A stretch of DNA of 64,000 nucleotides from an uncultured Dokdonia sp. (GCA_947503305.1 CANNDF010000002.1:310001-374000); one strand, 5' to 3'; shown: positions 30,625 through 39,899, counted from the stretch's first letter. Notes: a model not told the origin generated them from the sequence alone. Translations and numbers: made by a program.

Positions 30625-31725
30625 TTATGCATTTACGGGTAAAGGTTGCATTCCCATCTCACGAAGATGACGGAAATGAGCCATAATTGCCTTACGCGTT
30701 GTTTGGTACTCAAAGTAAGGGAGATTGAATTCTTTTGCAGTCTCTCTTACAATTTTACTAATCTTGGTATAGTGTACATGACTAATATGCGGAAATATAT
30801 GATGCTCCACTTGATGATTTAATCCGCCAGAGAACCAATTCATAATACGATTTTTAGTCGAAAAATTTACAGTGGTAAATAACTGATGAATAGCCCATGT
30901 ATTTTTCATAGTACCCGTTTCATCAGGTAACGGCATTTGTGCTTCTTCCACCATATGTGCTAGTTGAAATATTAGACTTAAAATAACACCCGCCGTATAA
31001 TGCATAATAAAAAACCCTAATAATACTTTCCACCAAGCAATGTTTGAAAATATAAGAGGAATTACAATCCACATACTTATATAGATAAGTTTTGTGATTA
31101 CTAAAGTACTCCATTGCTTTGTAGGACTTTGTAATTTCCCATAGGATAATTTACGTTTGATATAGCGTTTCATCTGCGTGACATCTGCAGTAATCACCCA
31201 GTTGATAGTCAACAATCCATACAACAGAAAAGAGTAATAATGCTGAAATTTATGATGTTTATGCCATTTGCTATGTTTTGAAAAGCGAAGTATGCGACCC
31301 GCCTCCATATCTTCATCATGCCCATGTATATTTGTATAGGTATGATGGAGTACATTATGCTGTACTTGCCAGTTGTAGACATTTCCTGCAAGAATATAGA
31401 TACTACTTCCCATGAGTTTATTTACCCACTTCTTACTTGAAAAAGAACCATGATTTCCATCATGCATTACATTCATTCCTACTCCTGCCATTCCAATACC
31501 CATTACTACTGTAAGTAATAATTGTACCCATCCTGGCATGTCTAACGTAAGAAATAAAAAATAGGGAATTAGGTATATGGAAAACATAATAATTGCCTTT
31601 CCATATAATTTCCAATTCCCGGTACGTTTAATATTATTTTCTTTAAAGTAGCTATTCACTCGCTTATTTAAAGTTCTAAAAAACTTAGCAGAGTCAGCTC
31701 TTGAAAATTTAATTGTAGATTCCAT
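30625..31725 (-). CDS. Membrane fatty acid desaturase
   Basis: 366 residues with paired hydrophobic segments. The three histidine boxes of membrane di-iron desaturases are intact: HDGNH (88-92), HNVLHH (123-128) and QVEHH (305-309). QxxHH with NHQVEHHIFPHI is typical of acyl-CoA or acyl-lipid front-end-like (linoleoyl-CoA type) desaturases. It probably adjusts membrane fluidity at low temperature. Regiospecificity cannot be read from sequence. Confidence 0.88.
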   Translation of the reverse strand: MESTIKFSRADSAKFFRTLNKRVNSYFKENNIKRTGNWKLYGKAIIMFSIYLIPYFLFLTLDMPGWVQLLLTVVMGIGMAGVGMNVMHDGNHGSFSSKKWVNKLMGSSIYILAGNVYNWQVQHNVLHHTYTNIHGHDEDMEAGRILRFSKHSKWHKHHKFQHYYSFLLYGLLTINWVITADVTQMKRYIKRKLSYGKLQSPTKQWSTLVITKLIYISMWIVIPLIFSNIAWWKVLLGFFIMHYTAGVILSLIFQLAHMVEEAQMPLPDETGTMKNTWAIHQLFTTVNFSTKNRIMNWFSGGLNHQVEHHIFPHISHVHYTKISKIVRETAKEFNLPYFEYQTTRKAIMAHFRHLREMGMQPLPVNA

Positions 31726-31796
31726 AGGTTTTTTAATGCTCTAGATTTTATACATTACTACTATAATTAATGCTTCTTTATATAGAGTTTTGATAG

Positions 31797-31814
31797 ACGC
31801 TTTCGCGAAAGCGT
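31797..31814. repeat. Dispersed palindrome, copy 5 (exact core)
   Basis: Perfect 18-bp palindrome ACGCTTTCGCGAAAGCGT in the divergent gap between the desaturase gene and rsmG, 65 bases upstream of the rsmG -7 element. Confidence 0.85.
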
Positions 31815-31878
31815 AAAAATACTCATATAATTTATTACTCAGCTTTACTTTCACATAAAAATAACGCCTAAAAATGGG

Positions 31879-31886
31879 TATTTTTG
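31879..31886 (+). promoter_or_regulatory. Possible -7 element of the rsmG promoter
   Basis: TATTTTTG matches TAnnTTTG, 19 bases upstream of the rsmG ATG and in a divergent intergenic region where a promoter is needed. Confidence 0.5.
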
Positions 31887-31905
31887 TACAAGATTTCAAC
31901 AATTT

Positions 31906-32535
31906 ATGGATAGAATTATACATTACTTCCCAGATTTGACAGAAGATCAAATCCAACAGTTTACTCAATTAAAGGAATTATACCAAGACTGGAATCTTAA
32001 AATCAATGTAGTAAGTCGTAAAGATATAGATGAAATTTATATTAGACATGTCTTGCATTCTCTTGGTATAGCAAAGGTGCAAAAATTCAAGCCAGGAGCA
32101 ACGGTATTAGATGTTGGAACAGGTGGAGGATTTCCAGGAATTCCGTTAGCCATTCTTTTTCCAGAAACACAATTTCATTTAGTAGATAGTATTGGAAAAA
32201 AAATTAAAGTAGTAAATGAAGTTGTAGAGGGGCTCGGGATTATTAATGTAAAGACAACAAATGATCGTGTAGAAAATGTATCAGGACAGTACGATTTTAT
32301 TGTGAGTCGTGCCGTGGCTCAAATGGAAACATTTGTACGTTGGGTAAAAGGTCATATAAAAAAGAAAAGCGTTCACGAACTCAAGAATGGTATTTTATAC
32401 CTTAAAGGAGGAGACCTCACAGAAGAATTGTCATTGTACACAACAGCTCAAATATATGAGCTTACTGCTTTTTATGAAGAAGCCTTTTTTGAAACCAAAA
32501 AAGTAGTTCATTTACCTTTAAAGTATAAAGGATAA
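31906..32535 (+). CDS. rsmG: 16S rRNA (guanine-527 N7)-methyltransferase RsmG/GidB
   Basis: Uses SAM to methylate G527 of 16S rRNA; loss gives low-level streptomycin resistance in several bacteria. 209 residues. LYQDWNLKINVVSRKDIDEIYIRHVLHSLGI and the SAM-binding VLDVGTGGGFPGIPLAI are diagnostic, as are VDSIGKKIKV and SRAVAQMETFVRW. Single gene. The 118 bases after it show only a small palindrome, CGTTTT..AAAACG near 32605. Confidence 0.95.
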   Translation: MDRIIHYFPDLTEDQIQQFTQLKELYQDWNLKINVVSRKDIDEIYIRHVLHSLGIAKVQKFKPGATVLDVGTGGGFPGIPLAILFPETQFHLVDSIGKKIKVVNEVVEGLGIINVKTTNDRVENVSGQYDFIVSRAVAQMETFVRWVKGHIKKKSVHELKNGILYLKGGDLTEELSLYTTAQIYELTAFYEEAFFETKKVVHLPLKYKG

Positions 32536-32653
32536 GATATAATACATTGTAGTAGCTTATAAATAATTTACGATAGATAGAATTATTTTTATGATCAGGC
32601 AACGTTTTTTTAAAACGATGCGTCTATGTTAATAGAAACCTATTATATAACTG

Positions 32654-33214
32654 ATGAAAGTCATACAGTTTACAAACCAAAAACAACTTATTAAAAAAGC
32701 GATCCGCGCAGATCGCGATGCACAGAGACGTCTGTATGAGTTGCATGCACCTAAAATGCTAAGTGTTTGTAGATATTATATAAATGATATATATCAAGCC
32801 GAAGAAGCAATGTGTAATGGGTTTTTAAAAGTTTTTACGCATTTACAATCGTATAAAGGAACTGGTAGTTTTGAAGGATGGATACGTCGTATTATGGTAA
32901 GAGAAAGTATCTCTTACATACGATCTTCAAAAAAGCTTTATTTTTCTGAAGATGGTAATTTTGAAACAGGTGATAGTGCAAATAACATTAAAAGTGCATT
33001 AGAGGTAGATCATATACAACAACTTATAGATGATCTGCCAGAGGGGTATCGGGTAGTTTTTATTATGTATGCTATAGAAGGTTATAAGCATAAAGAAATT
33101 GCAGACACATTAGGCATTTCTGAGAGTACATCAAAATCACAATTATTTAAAGCGCGTAAACTTTTACAGTCTAAGTTAAATAAAGAAAATATGTTGAGTT
33201 ATGGCACCGATTAA
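32654..33214 (+). CDS. RNA polymerase ECF-type sigma factor
   Basis: 186 residues with region 2 (about 22-88: DAQRRLYELHAPKMLSVCRYYINDIYQAEEAMCNGFLKVF, GSFEGWIRRIMVRESISYIR) and region 4 (about 118-178: LPEGYRVVFIMYAIEGYKHKEIADTLGISESTSKSQLFKARKLL). Regions 1 and 3 are absent, as in ECF factors. It overlaps the next gene by 14 bases, and that gene encodes a single-pass membrane protein, a layout common for sigma/anti-sigma pairs. Signal unknown. Confidence 0.93.
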   Translation: MKVIQFTNQKQLIKKAIRADRDAQRRLYELHAPKMLSVCRYYINDIYQAEEAMCNGFLKVFTHLQSYKGTGSFEGWIRRIMVRESISYIRSSKKLYFSEDGNFETGDSANNIKSALEVDHIQQLIDDLPEGYRVVFIMYAIEGYKHKEIADTLGISESTSKSQLFKARKLLQSKLNKENMLSYGTD

Positions 33215-34046
33215 GCTAGAAGATACGATGAAAGAGCGCTTGGAAGAACGCAGGTTGGAACCTACTTCAGCTGCTTGGGAACGAATTTCAGGAAAACTAG
33301 AAGTGGCTCAGGAAACTAAAAAAAACAAACGTGTTTTGTGGATGTCTATTGCAGCAAGTTTTGTAGGAGGGCTTATTATTGCAGTATTATTTTTTCAAAA
33401 TACGAGTATTAATGAGGCGCCTAGTATTGTTACAACTCCTGAAACAGATGTAGATACGCAAGTAATAGAAGATGCAAAAAGAACACCTCAAAGTAACAAA
33501 GAGCAAATTATAGTAGATCAAATTGCAGAAGTAACCCCTGATCAAAACTCTTTCTCTAAAAATGATGATGTAGTTTCTATGGCGAATAATAGTAGTAAGC
33601 AGTCTACTCAATCTAAAGTCGTTAAGAAAAAAGAAAATATATCTATTGTTCAAAAAGAGATGATCGCTTCTCAAAATAAGAAAGAGGTAAAAGAAAGTAT
33701 TGCGATTGTAAATGAAACCATAGATACCAAAGAAGAAGTCCTTATTGAAAACGCTTCATCACAATTTGATACAGCTATCTCAAATAAAGTTAATGAGATT
33801 GTAGCTCAAGTAGAACATAAATCTTCGGTAAGTGATAAAGAGCTTGATGCATTGCTTAAAGATGCACAAAGAGAGATCATTAGCACTCAGATATTTAATA
33901 AAAAAACGAACAAGGTAGATGCAAATGCACTGTTGCTAGACGTAGAGGCAGAGGTAGATCCGGCATCTTTTAGAGAAAAAATCTTTGATGCACTCAAAGA
34001 TGGTTTTGAAAAAGCAAGAACAGCGGTTGCCGACCGTAATAATTAA
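33201..34046 (+). CDS. Single-pass membrane protein, possible anti-sigma factor
   Basis: 281 residues. A cytoplasmic N-terminus of about 45 residues (MKERLEERRLEPTSAAWERISGKLE) precedes one membrane segment (VLWMSIAASFVGGLIIAVLFF). A long, charged, Lys/Glu/Ser-rich periplasmic part follows. The topology and the 14-base overlap with the sigma gene suggest an anti-sigma role, but no zinc-binding HxxxCxxC motif is present, so the sigma-binding part would be of another type. Function is inference. Confidence 0.6.
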   Translation: MAPIKLEDTMKERLEERRLEPTSAAWERISGKLEVAQETKKNKRVLWMSIAASFVGGLIIAVLFFQNTSINEAPSIVTTPETDVDTQVIEDAKRTPQSNKEQIIVDQIAEVTPDQNSFSKNDDVVSMANNSSKQSTQSKVVKKKENISIVQKEMIASQNKKEVKESIAIVNETIDTKEEVLIENASSQFDTAISNKVNEIVAQVEHKSSVSDKELDALLKDAQREIISTQIFNKKTNKVDANALLLDVEAEVDPASFREKIFDALKDGFEKARTAVADRNN

Positions 34047-34059
34047 AATTCATCAATTC

Positions 34060-34073
34060 GCTTTTGCGAAAGC
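34060..34073. repeat. Dispersed palindrome, copy 6 (one substitution)
   Basis: GCTTTTGCGAAAGC, one C-to-T change from the core, in the short gap after the candidate anti-sigma gene, 41 bases before the next start. Confidence 0.65.
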
Positions 34074-34114
34074 ATCATCAAGCAGATATCGCAAAGCATA
34101 TAAAATCAATACTT

Positions 34115-35152
34115 ATGAGAATACTATTCATATTCGTCTTAACGACGGTAATGGGACTTTCTGTCCAAAATGTAATAGCACAAGAATCTGAAACTAACAG
34201 GGATCAAATAGAAAGATTACAGCAGCGCAAAGAAGATATTGTAAGTTCAGAACGAGATGCTTTACGAAGTGAAGTAGAAAAAATTATGGAACGTCTCGAT
34301 AATGGTGAGATTACACAAGCAGAAGCAGATCGCCTTAAAAGGAAGGCAGCAGAACGCCGTGCTTTAAATATTGAAAATAAAGTTGCTATCCTTGAAAATC
34401 AGATCGCTCTTCTAGAACGTGACGAAGCATCAGAAAATATACTAGAAGACGATAGCTCTATAAATATTATATTAGGAAAAAAGAAAACCTGGAGAAAAAA
34501 GCGTAAATATGATCGTCGTACTACATCTGACTTTGTACTTGCAATTGGATTTAATAATGCTATTATAGATGGTCAATCAATTGATGACTCTCCGTATAGA
34601 GTGGCCGGAAGTCGTTTTGCAGAACTAGGGTGGGCTTGGAAAACAAGAGTATTTGAAAATACAGCCTGGTTACGATTAAAGTATGGATTTTCTTTTCAAT
34701 TTAATGGATTAAAACCTACAGGAAACCGACTATTTGTAGATGAAAACGGGCAGACAACATTGCAGGAGTTTGATGGAGATCTGGATAAAAGCAAGTTGAG
34801 AATGGATAATCTAGTGATACCTATTCATTTTGAGATTGGACCCTATAAAAAACGAATTGGAGAAGATTATGTGCGATACTCGACTCATAGACGACTTAAA
34901 ATAGGAATAGGAGGATATGCTGGATTTAATATAGGAACACGTCAGAAACTAAAATTTAATCGTGATGGCGATGATGTAAAAGAAAAGCAGAGAGGTGATT
35001 TTAATACCAACGATTTTATATACGGGCTCAGTAGTTACATAGCTTTAGGTGATGTTGCTATCTATGCTAAGTATGACCTTAATACTATTTTTAAAAACAA
35101 TCCTGTAGAGCAACGCAATATTTCATTGGGAGTGCGATTTGATATGGATTGA
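34115..35152 (+). CDS. Outer-membrane beta-barrel protein with N-terminal coiled coil
   Basis: 345 residues from ATG 34115, which starts a signal peptide (MRILFIFVLTTVMGLSVQNVIAQ). A Met at 34064 in frame is less likely, since it precedes this signal and reads the palindrome. After the signal, about 90 residues are strongly helical and charged (coiled coil), followed by a barrel-like part with alternating aromatic and polar residues and a terminal GVRFDMD. Likely the third member of the sigma/anti-sigma unit. Exact family unknown. Confidence 0.72.
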   Translation: MRILFIFVLTTVMGLSVQNVIAQESETNRDQIERLQQRKEDIVSSERDALRSEVEKIMERLDNGEITQAEADRLKRKAAERRALNIENKVAILENQIALLERDEASENILEDDSSINIILGKKKTWRKKRKYDRRTTSDFVLAIGFNNAIIDGQSIDDSPYRVAGSRFAELGWAWKTRVFENTAWLRLKYGFSFQFNGLKPTGNRLFVDENGQTTLQEFDGDLDKSKLRMDNLVIPIHFEIGPYKKRIGEDYVRYSTHRRLKIGIGGYAGFNIGTRQKLKFNRDGDDVKEKQRGDFNTNDFIYGLSSYIALGDVAIYAKYDLNTIFKNNPVEQRNISLGVRFDMD

Positions 35153-35242
35153 TACACGATGCTACTTTGTTTTATGTAAATTCTGTTTTTGTAATGGTAT
35201 CTTAATACTGTTATAAAGGCAGAATTTTTTGTGGGAATTAAT

Positions 35243-35266
35243 TATATGCTTTCGCAAAAGCATATA
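35243..35266. repeat. Dispersed palindrome, copy 7 (one substitution)
   Basis: Core GCTTTCGCAAAAGC at 35248-35261, one G-to-A change, with TATAT and ATATA arms that extend the symmetry to 24 bp. In the gap before dnaG. Confidence 0.7.
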
Positions 35267-35327
35267 CAATTTTAAATTACTTTCCTTTTAAAAATTGCTA
35301 TTTTTACAAACTAGCATTTGTCACACC

Positions 35328-37295
35328 TTGATATCAAAAGAAACTATAGATAAAGTATTTGAAACTGCTCGCGTAGAGGAGGTGATCGGGGATTTTGTAA
35401 ATCTTAAAAAATCAGGAAGTAATTTTAAAGGATTGAGCCCTTTTTCTGATGAGCGTACGCCTAGCTTTATGGTATCGCCTGTTAAGCAAATCTGGAAAGA
35501 CTTTTCAAGTGGAAAAGGAGGGAACTCAGTTGCTTTCTTGATGGAACACGAGCATTTTACATACCCGGAGGCCATCAAATATCTTGCAAAAAAATACAAT
35601 ATAGAAGTTGAAGAAACCGAGCAATCGGACGAACAAAAAGAGCAAGCAAATACGCGAGAGAGTTTATATTTAGTAAGTGAATATGCGCGTGATTATTTTC
35701 ATAATACATTGCTTCATTCTGAACAAGGAAAAGCTATAGCTCTTACCTATTTTAAAGAGCGAGGATTTACAGATGAGATCATAAAAAAATTCCAATTGGG
35801 GTACAACCCTGATCAATGGGATGCATTTACAAGTGAAGCACTCCGTAAAGGATATAAATTAGATTTTTTAGATAAGACAGGGCTTACAATTGTAAAAGAA
35901 GAAAAACAGTTTGATCGTTTTAAAGGACGAGTGATGTTTCCTATACACTCTATGAGTGGACGAGTATTGGGGTTTGGGGGACGTATATTGACTTCAGAAA
36001 AAAAAGCGGCAAAATATCTCAACTCTCCTGAGAGTGATATCTATCATAAAAGTAAGGTGCTGTATGGGATATACTATGCAAAACAAGCAATAGCTAAAGA
36101 AGACAATTGTTATCTCGTAGAGGGGTATACAGATGTTATCCAAATGTATCAAGCGGGTATAGAAAATGTAGTTTCATCTTCTGGAACAGCATTAACTCCT
36201 GAGCAGATACGACTTGTCAATAGATTAACAAAGAACATTACAGTATTATTTGATGGAGATGCTGCAGGACAACGTGCTGCCATTAGAGGAATTGACTTGA
36301 TTCTTGAACAAGGGATGAATGTTAAAGTATGTTCTTTTCCCGAAGGTGAGGATCCCGATAGTTTTTCTAGAAAGCATACCCAAGAAGAAATCTTGAATTA
36401 CTTTGCAGAAAATGCAAAAGATTTTATACAATACAAAGCAAACCTTCTTGTAAAAGAAGCTGCAGGCGATCCTATAAAAAAGGCGAGTACTGTTCGGGAT
36501 ATGGTAGAAAGTATTTCTAAAATACCAGATACTATTAAACGTGAAATATATGTGCAAGAATGTTCTCGTATTATGGAAATTTCAGAAGAAGTTCTGTACA
36601 ATACCTTAGCTCAGATTTTTAATAAAAATAGGAAAGAGGTTACCAAAAAGAGTTCTTCTAATGAAGCAAAGCCGTTCTCTGTAATCCCAGAAGGAGTCTC
36701 TACACCTGAAGAAAAAGTAGATGTTCTTTATGTTTTAGAACGTAAACTTATAGAAGCTTTATTGTTGTATGGGCATGTCGAAGAACAATTTGAAGATCTA
36801 GTACTTAAAGAGACCGAATCTGGTGAATTAGAATTAGAACCTGTTGTACATAAAGCTAGAGTTTTTGAAAAAATTTACTTAGACCTTCAAGACGATGAGG
36901 TTGCATTTACAAATGATTTATTTAGGTCGCTTTATGCAAAGATCATAGATCGTTTACATCAAGATAAGGAGTTTAAGATACAATCATTTATTAACGAACT
37001 TGAACCAGAAGAATCTTATGAGATATCAAATATTGTTCTTAATGATGAGAAGTATTTATTACATCGTTGGGATACCCGAGAAGTATATGTAAAGAAAAAA
37101 GAAACAACAATTGCACAACTAGTTTCTGAAACCGTATTGAGTCTACGTAAATATTTAATAAGCCAGAAAATTGCCGAACTTTCTAGTAAAACTGAAAATA
37201 GTATAGATAATATGGAAGTTATTAAAGATATTATGGATTACCAATCTCTTAATACATTGCTAGGTAATAAGCTAGGTAGAGTTTTATCTGTTTAA
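35328..37295 (+). CDS. dnaG: DNA primase
   Basis: Makes RNA primers for replication. I chose the TTG at 35328 (655 residues, reading M-ISKETIDKVFETARVEEVIG), the normal family N-terminus. A TTG at 35295 would add 11 unrelated residues. The TOPRIM motifs YLVEGYTDVIQMYQAG and LFDGDAAGQRAAIRG are intact. The usual N-terminal zinc ligands are not seen: the place of the Cys/His set in LKKSGSNFKGLSPFSDERTPSF lacks Cys, unlike the CPFHxEKTPSF of most primases. Convergent with the next gene, sharing three bases. Confidence 0.94.
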   Translation: MISKETIDKVFETARVEEVIGDFVNLKKSGSNFKGLSPFSDERTPSFMVSPVKQIWKDFSSGKGGNSVAFLMEHEHFTYPEAIKYLAKKYNIEVEETEQSDEQKEQANTRESLYLVSEYARDYFHNTLLHSEQGKAIALTYFKERGFTDEIIKKFQLGYNPDQWDAFTSEALRKGYKLDFLDKTGLTIVKEEKQFDRFKGRVMFPIHSMSGRVLGFGGRILTSEKKAAKYLNSPESDIYHKSKVLYGIYYAKQAIAKEDNCYLVEGYTDVIQMYQAGIENVVSSSGTALTPEQIRLVNRLTKNITVLFDGDAAGQRAAIRGIDLILEQGMNVKVCSFPEGEDPDSFSRKHTQEEILNYFAENAKDFIQYKANLLVKEAAGDPIKKASTVRDMVESISKIPDTIKREIYVQECSRIMEISEEVLYNTLAQIFNKNRKEVTKKSSSNEAKPFSVIPEGVSTPEEKVDVLYVLERKLIEALLLYGHVEEQFEDLVLKETESGELELEPVVHKARVFEKIYLDLQDDEVAFTNDLFRSLYAKIIDRLHQDKEFKIQSFINELEPEESYEISNIVLNDEKYLLHRWDTREVYVKKKETTIAQLVSETVLSLRKYLISQKIAELSSKTENSIDNMEVIKDIMDYQSLNTLLGNKLGRVLSV

Positions 37296-37930
37296 ATACT
37301 TGTACTCTGTAATAAGCGTGCATGTTTTATAAGCTCTGCAACGTTTTGCGCTTCTAGTTTTTTGAGTAATCGCATTTTATAAGTACTCACTGTTTTCTCG
37401 TTAATATCCAGATGTGATGCTATCTCTTTATTTCGTTTCCCGTTAGAAAGTAAGTTAAGAACTTCTATTTCTCTACTCGATAGCTTTTTGTACTTATAAG
37501 CAAGTCCATGGGTAGAATTACCATTATTAACTAGGCGTTCACTTAAAGCTTTATTGAGATAAATACCTCCTCTTTGAATTTGATTAATAGCATCTAAAAC
37601 ACGTTGTAATGATGCAGTTTTTGCGACATAACCTGCAGCGCCATACTTAATAGCGCTTAGAGCATACATCTCTTCAGGATGGCAACTTAGTACTAAAACT
37701 TTAATATGTGGAAACTCGCGTTTGATTGCTTTAATAGCAGTGATGCTATTAAGGTTAGGGATGTCTATCTCTAGAATAAGAATATCGACTTCTGTTTTAG
37801 TAAGTATTTTAAGTAAGTCATTACCGTCACTTATGTAACCTGTAACTTCATAGTTTCCCTCAGCTTTTAAAATAGAGGAAATCCCTTTTCTGGTGATAGG
37901 ATGATGGTCCGCAATTAGAACTTTGTCCAT
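37292..37930 (-). CDS. NarL/LuxR-type response regulator with degenerate receiver
   Basis: 212 residues. Receiver domain (1-120) plus LuxR-type HTH (about 148-205: LSSREIEVLNLLSNGKRNKEIASHLDINEKTVSTYKMRLL). The position of the phosphoacceptor Asp is Glu54 (LILEIDIP; codon GAG), and one residue of the acidic pair is His (ADHHP at 7-11). Lys104 and Ser82 remain. No histidine kinase is nearby. It may act as a constitutively active or phosphorylation-independent regulator. Its stop overlaps the dnaG stop on the other strand. Confidence 0.9.
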   Translation of the reverse strand: MDKVLIADHHPITRKGISSILKAEGNYEVTGYISDGNDLLKILTKTEVDILILEIDIPNLNSITAIKAIKREFPHIKVLVLSCHPEEMYALSAIKYGAAGYVAKTASLQRVLDAINQIQRGGIYLNKALSERLVNNGNSTHGLAYKYKKLSSREIEVLNLLSNGKRNKEIASHLDINEKTVSTYKMRLLKKLEAQNVAELIKHARLLQSTSI

Positions 37931-38051
37931 TTAGTCGCTTGTTTCAATAAGTTAAAGAACAAGTCAATAAAGGGGGGAACTTGCTTGTAACTGCAAAATA
38001 CGAAGAAATGCTTCCAGCAGAGCTATTTTTAAAATCAAATCGATGAAATGC

Positions 38052-38843
38052 TTATTTTTTTAGATGAAATGGTATTTTGCAAACAGGAATAGGCTGCATT
38101 TTGTGTTGATTTGCATTATTTAATCTTTTAAAAAGCACAAAAACTCGTTTTTCTTCACCTTCAAAATCATTTTCAGTCTTTTTTAATTCATCTTGTTGCA
38201 TTGCCCACTCTAACTGATCATAGGTAGCTCCTATTTGATCTTCATCGGTGCGGTCATCACCCCATAACCCATCAGTAGGCTTTGCATTTTGGATACTGGC
38301 AGGGACTCCAACTTCAGCTGCAAGAGCATATACTTCGGATTTCATTAAATCTGCTATGGGACTTAAGTCCACGCCACCATCTCCATATTTTGTGTAAAAT
38401 CCAACTCCAAAATCCTCTACTTTATTTCCTGTACCAGCTACAAGATATTTATGAAGCCCAGCAAAGTAATATAGTGTTGTCATACGAATACGTGCTCTAG
38501 TATTTGCTAGACTTAGAAAAAGTGTTTCATGTTCAGAATCATCAGGTACTTCTGTTTTAAAAGTTTCAAATACCGTGGTCAGGTTTACTTCAATACTAGA
38601 AACATTAGAATACCTTTCTTTGAGTTGTGTAATATGCTCTTGAGCACGAGTTACTTGGCTTTGTGCTTGATGGATAGGCATCTCAACACATAAGGTTGGG
38701 AATCCTGTTTTTGCACATAATGTAGAGGTGAGAGCACTGTCTATTCCTCCACTTACTCCTACTACAAAACCACTCATTTTTGCATTAGTGGCATATTGTT
38801 CTAACCATGAAACAATGTGATTTACGACTTTATCTGTTTGCAT
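38052..38843 (-). CDS. nadE: NAD synthetase, ammonia-dependent
   Basis: Last step of NAD synthesis, amidating nicotinate adenine dinucleotide with ATP. 263 residues, no N-terminal glutaminase domain. The ATP-pyrophosphatase P-loop SGGIDSA is at 31-37. GTGNKVEDFGVGFYTKYGDGGVDLSPIADLMKSEV and KPTDGLWGDDRTDEDQIG are family signatures. Divergent from gldB. Confidence 0.95.
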   Translation of the reverse strand: MQTDKVVNHIVSWLEQYATNAKMSGFVVGVSGGIDSALTSTLCAKTGFPTLCVEMPIHQAQSQVTRAQEHITQLKERYSNVSSIEVNLTTVFETFKTEVPDDSEHETLFLSLANTRARIRMTTLYYFAGLHKYLVAGTGNKVEDFGVGFYTKYGDGGVDLSPIADLMKSEVYALAAEVGVPASIQNAKPTDGLWGDDRTDEDQIGATYDQLEWAMQQDELKKTENDFEGEEKRVFVLFKRLNNANQHKMQPIPVCKIPFHLKK

Positions 38844-38949
38844 ATATATGTCTTTAAGTTTGTAACTCGTATTTTTGTGCCTTTAATAGAGGCATTATAA
38901 AATGAAATTTATTTTGTAACGTTTAAGAACCCTAAAGATACAAATTCAC

Positions 38950-39897
38950 ATGAAGAAATGGCTGGCTAGTATAGGCATACTATGTATTATAGTTGGGTGT
39001 AAACATGACGAAAGACTTCATCCAGAAATTGCAGATATTCCTGTGGTAATAACAGTAGATCGTTTTGATCGATCCTTTGCAAATGCTACCCCCGAAGAGT
39101 TGCCCTCATTAAAAAATAAATACCCTTATTTATTTTCAAAAAGATATAGTGATGAATTTTGGGAAGCAAAGCTTTCGGATACACTTCAAAAGGAGTTGGA
39201 AAGAGAAGTTGATATTGCTTTTAAAGAGCTAGCAGAAATAGAAGAAGATTTAGAATTATTATATAAACATATAAAGTATTACTATCCTGAGACTTCAGTT
39301 CCTAAGGTAATAAGTATTATTACTGAGGTAAGGAATAAAGTTGTGCTTACAGATTCTTTATTACTTATAGGATTGGACAATTATTTAGGGAAAGATCATT
39401 ACTTCTATGAAGGAATCCAAAAATATAAATCTAAAAATTTTAGAAAAGAACAAATTGACGTTGATGTGGCTTCTGCTTTCGCGAAAGCAAAAATAACCAG
39501 ACCTCAAACGTCTACTTTTTTAAATCAAATGATCTATGAAGGTAAGCAGTTATACCTAATGAAATTGTTATTGAGTCAAAAACCTATCCATGAAGTTTTG
39601 TCATATACAGAAGAGGAGTACACTTTTGCCGAATCTAATCAAGTAAATATGTGGGAATATTTTGTTTCTGGTCAATTACTGTATAGTACGGATAGAAAAC
39701 TACTTTCTCGATTTATAGATCCAGCTCCATTTTCTAAATTTTATTTAGACTTTGATAATGATACTCCTGGGAGATTAGGGAGATATGTGGGATACAAAAT
39801 TGTATTATCATATATGGAAAAGAATGACATTTCACTTAAAACTATGTTGCTGCAAGATGCAGAGACGATTTTTACAAACGCAAAATATAAACCCTAA
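38950..39897 (+). CDS. gldB: Gliding motility lipoprotein GldB
   Basis: 315 residues. Lipobox IIVGC with Cys17. The sequence pattern (VDRFDRSFA, YPYLFSKRYSDEFW, RLGRYVGYKIVLSYM) and the following gldC gene fit GldB, required for gliding and type IX secretion-related surface motility in Flavobacterium johnsoniae. An exact copy of the dispersed palindrome lies inside the gene at 39474-39489 and is translated as SAFAKAK. Two-base gap to gldC. Confidence 0.9.
   Translation: MKKWLASIGILCIIVGCKHDERLHPEIADIPVVITVDRFDRSFANATPEELPSLKNKYPYLFSKRYSDEFWEAKLSDTLQKELEREVDIAFKELAEIEEDLELLYKHIKYYYPETSVPKVISIITEVRNKVVLTDSLLLIGLDNYLGKDHYFYEGIQKYKSKNFRKEQIDVDVASAFAKAKITRPQTSTFLNQMIYEGKQLYLMKLLLSQKPIHEVLSYTEEEYTFAESNQVNMWEYFVSGQLLYSTDRKLLSRFIDPAPFSKFYLDFDNDTPGRLGRYVGYKIVLSYMEKNDISLKTMLLQDAETIFTNAKYKP
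39474..39489. repeat. Dispersed palindrome, copy 8 (exact core, inside gldB)
   Basis: Perfect 16-bp palindrome TGCTTTCGCGAAAGCA within the gldB reading frame, encoding AFAKA. Shows that the element is tolerated inside a protein gene with its sequence unchanged. Confidence 0.85.
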
Positions 39898-39899
39898 TT

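Noticed and set aside
31741-31968. 75-codon minus-strand frame that reads YAFAKA through palindrome copy 5
   Set aside because: Runs across the rsmG start and promoter, has no family, and the AFAKA peptide is simply the translated repeat.
35295-35327. Upstream TTG start for dnaG
   Set aside because: Adds 11 residues unlike primase N-termini and overlaps the likely -7 element TATTTTTA at 35299.
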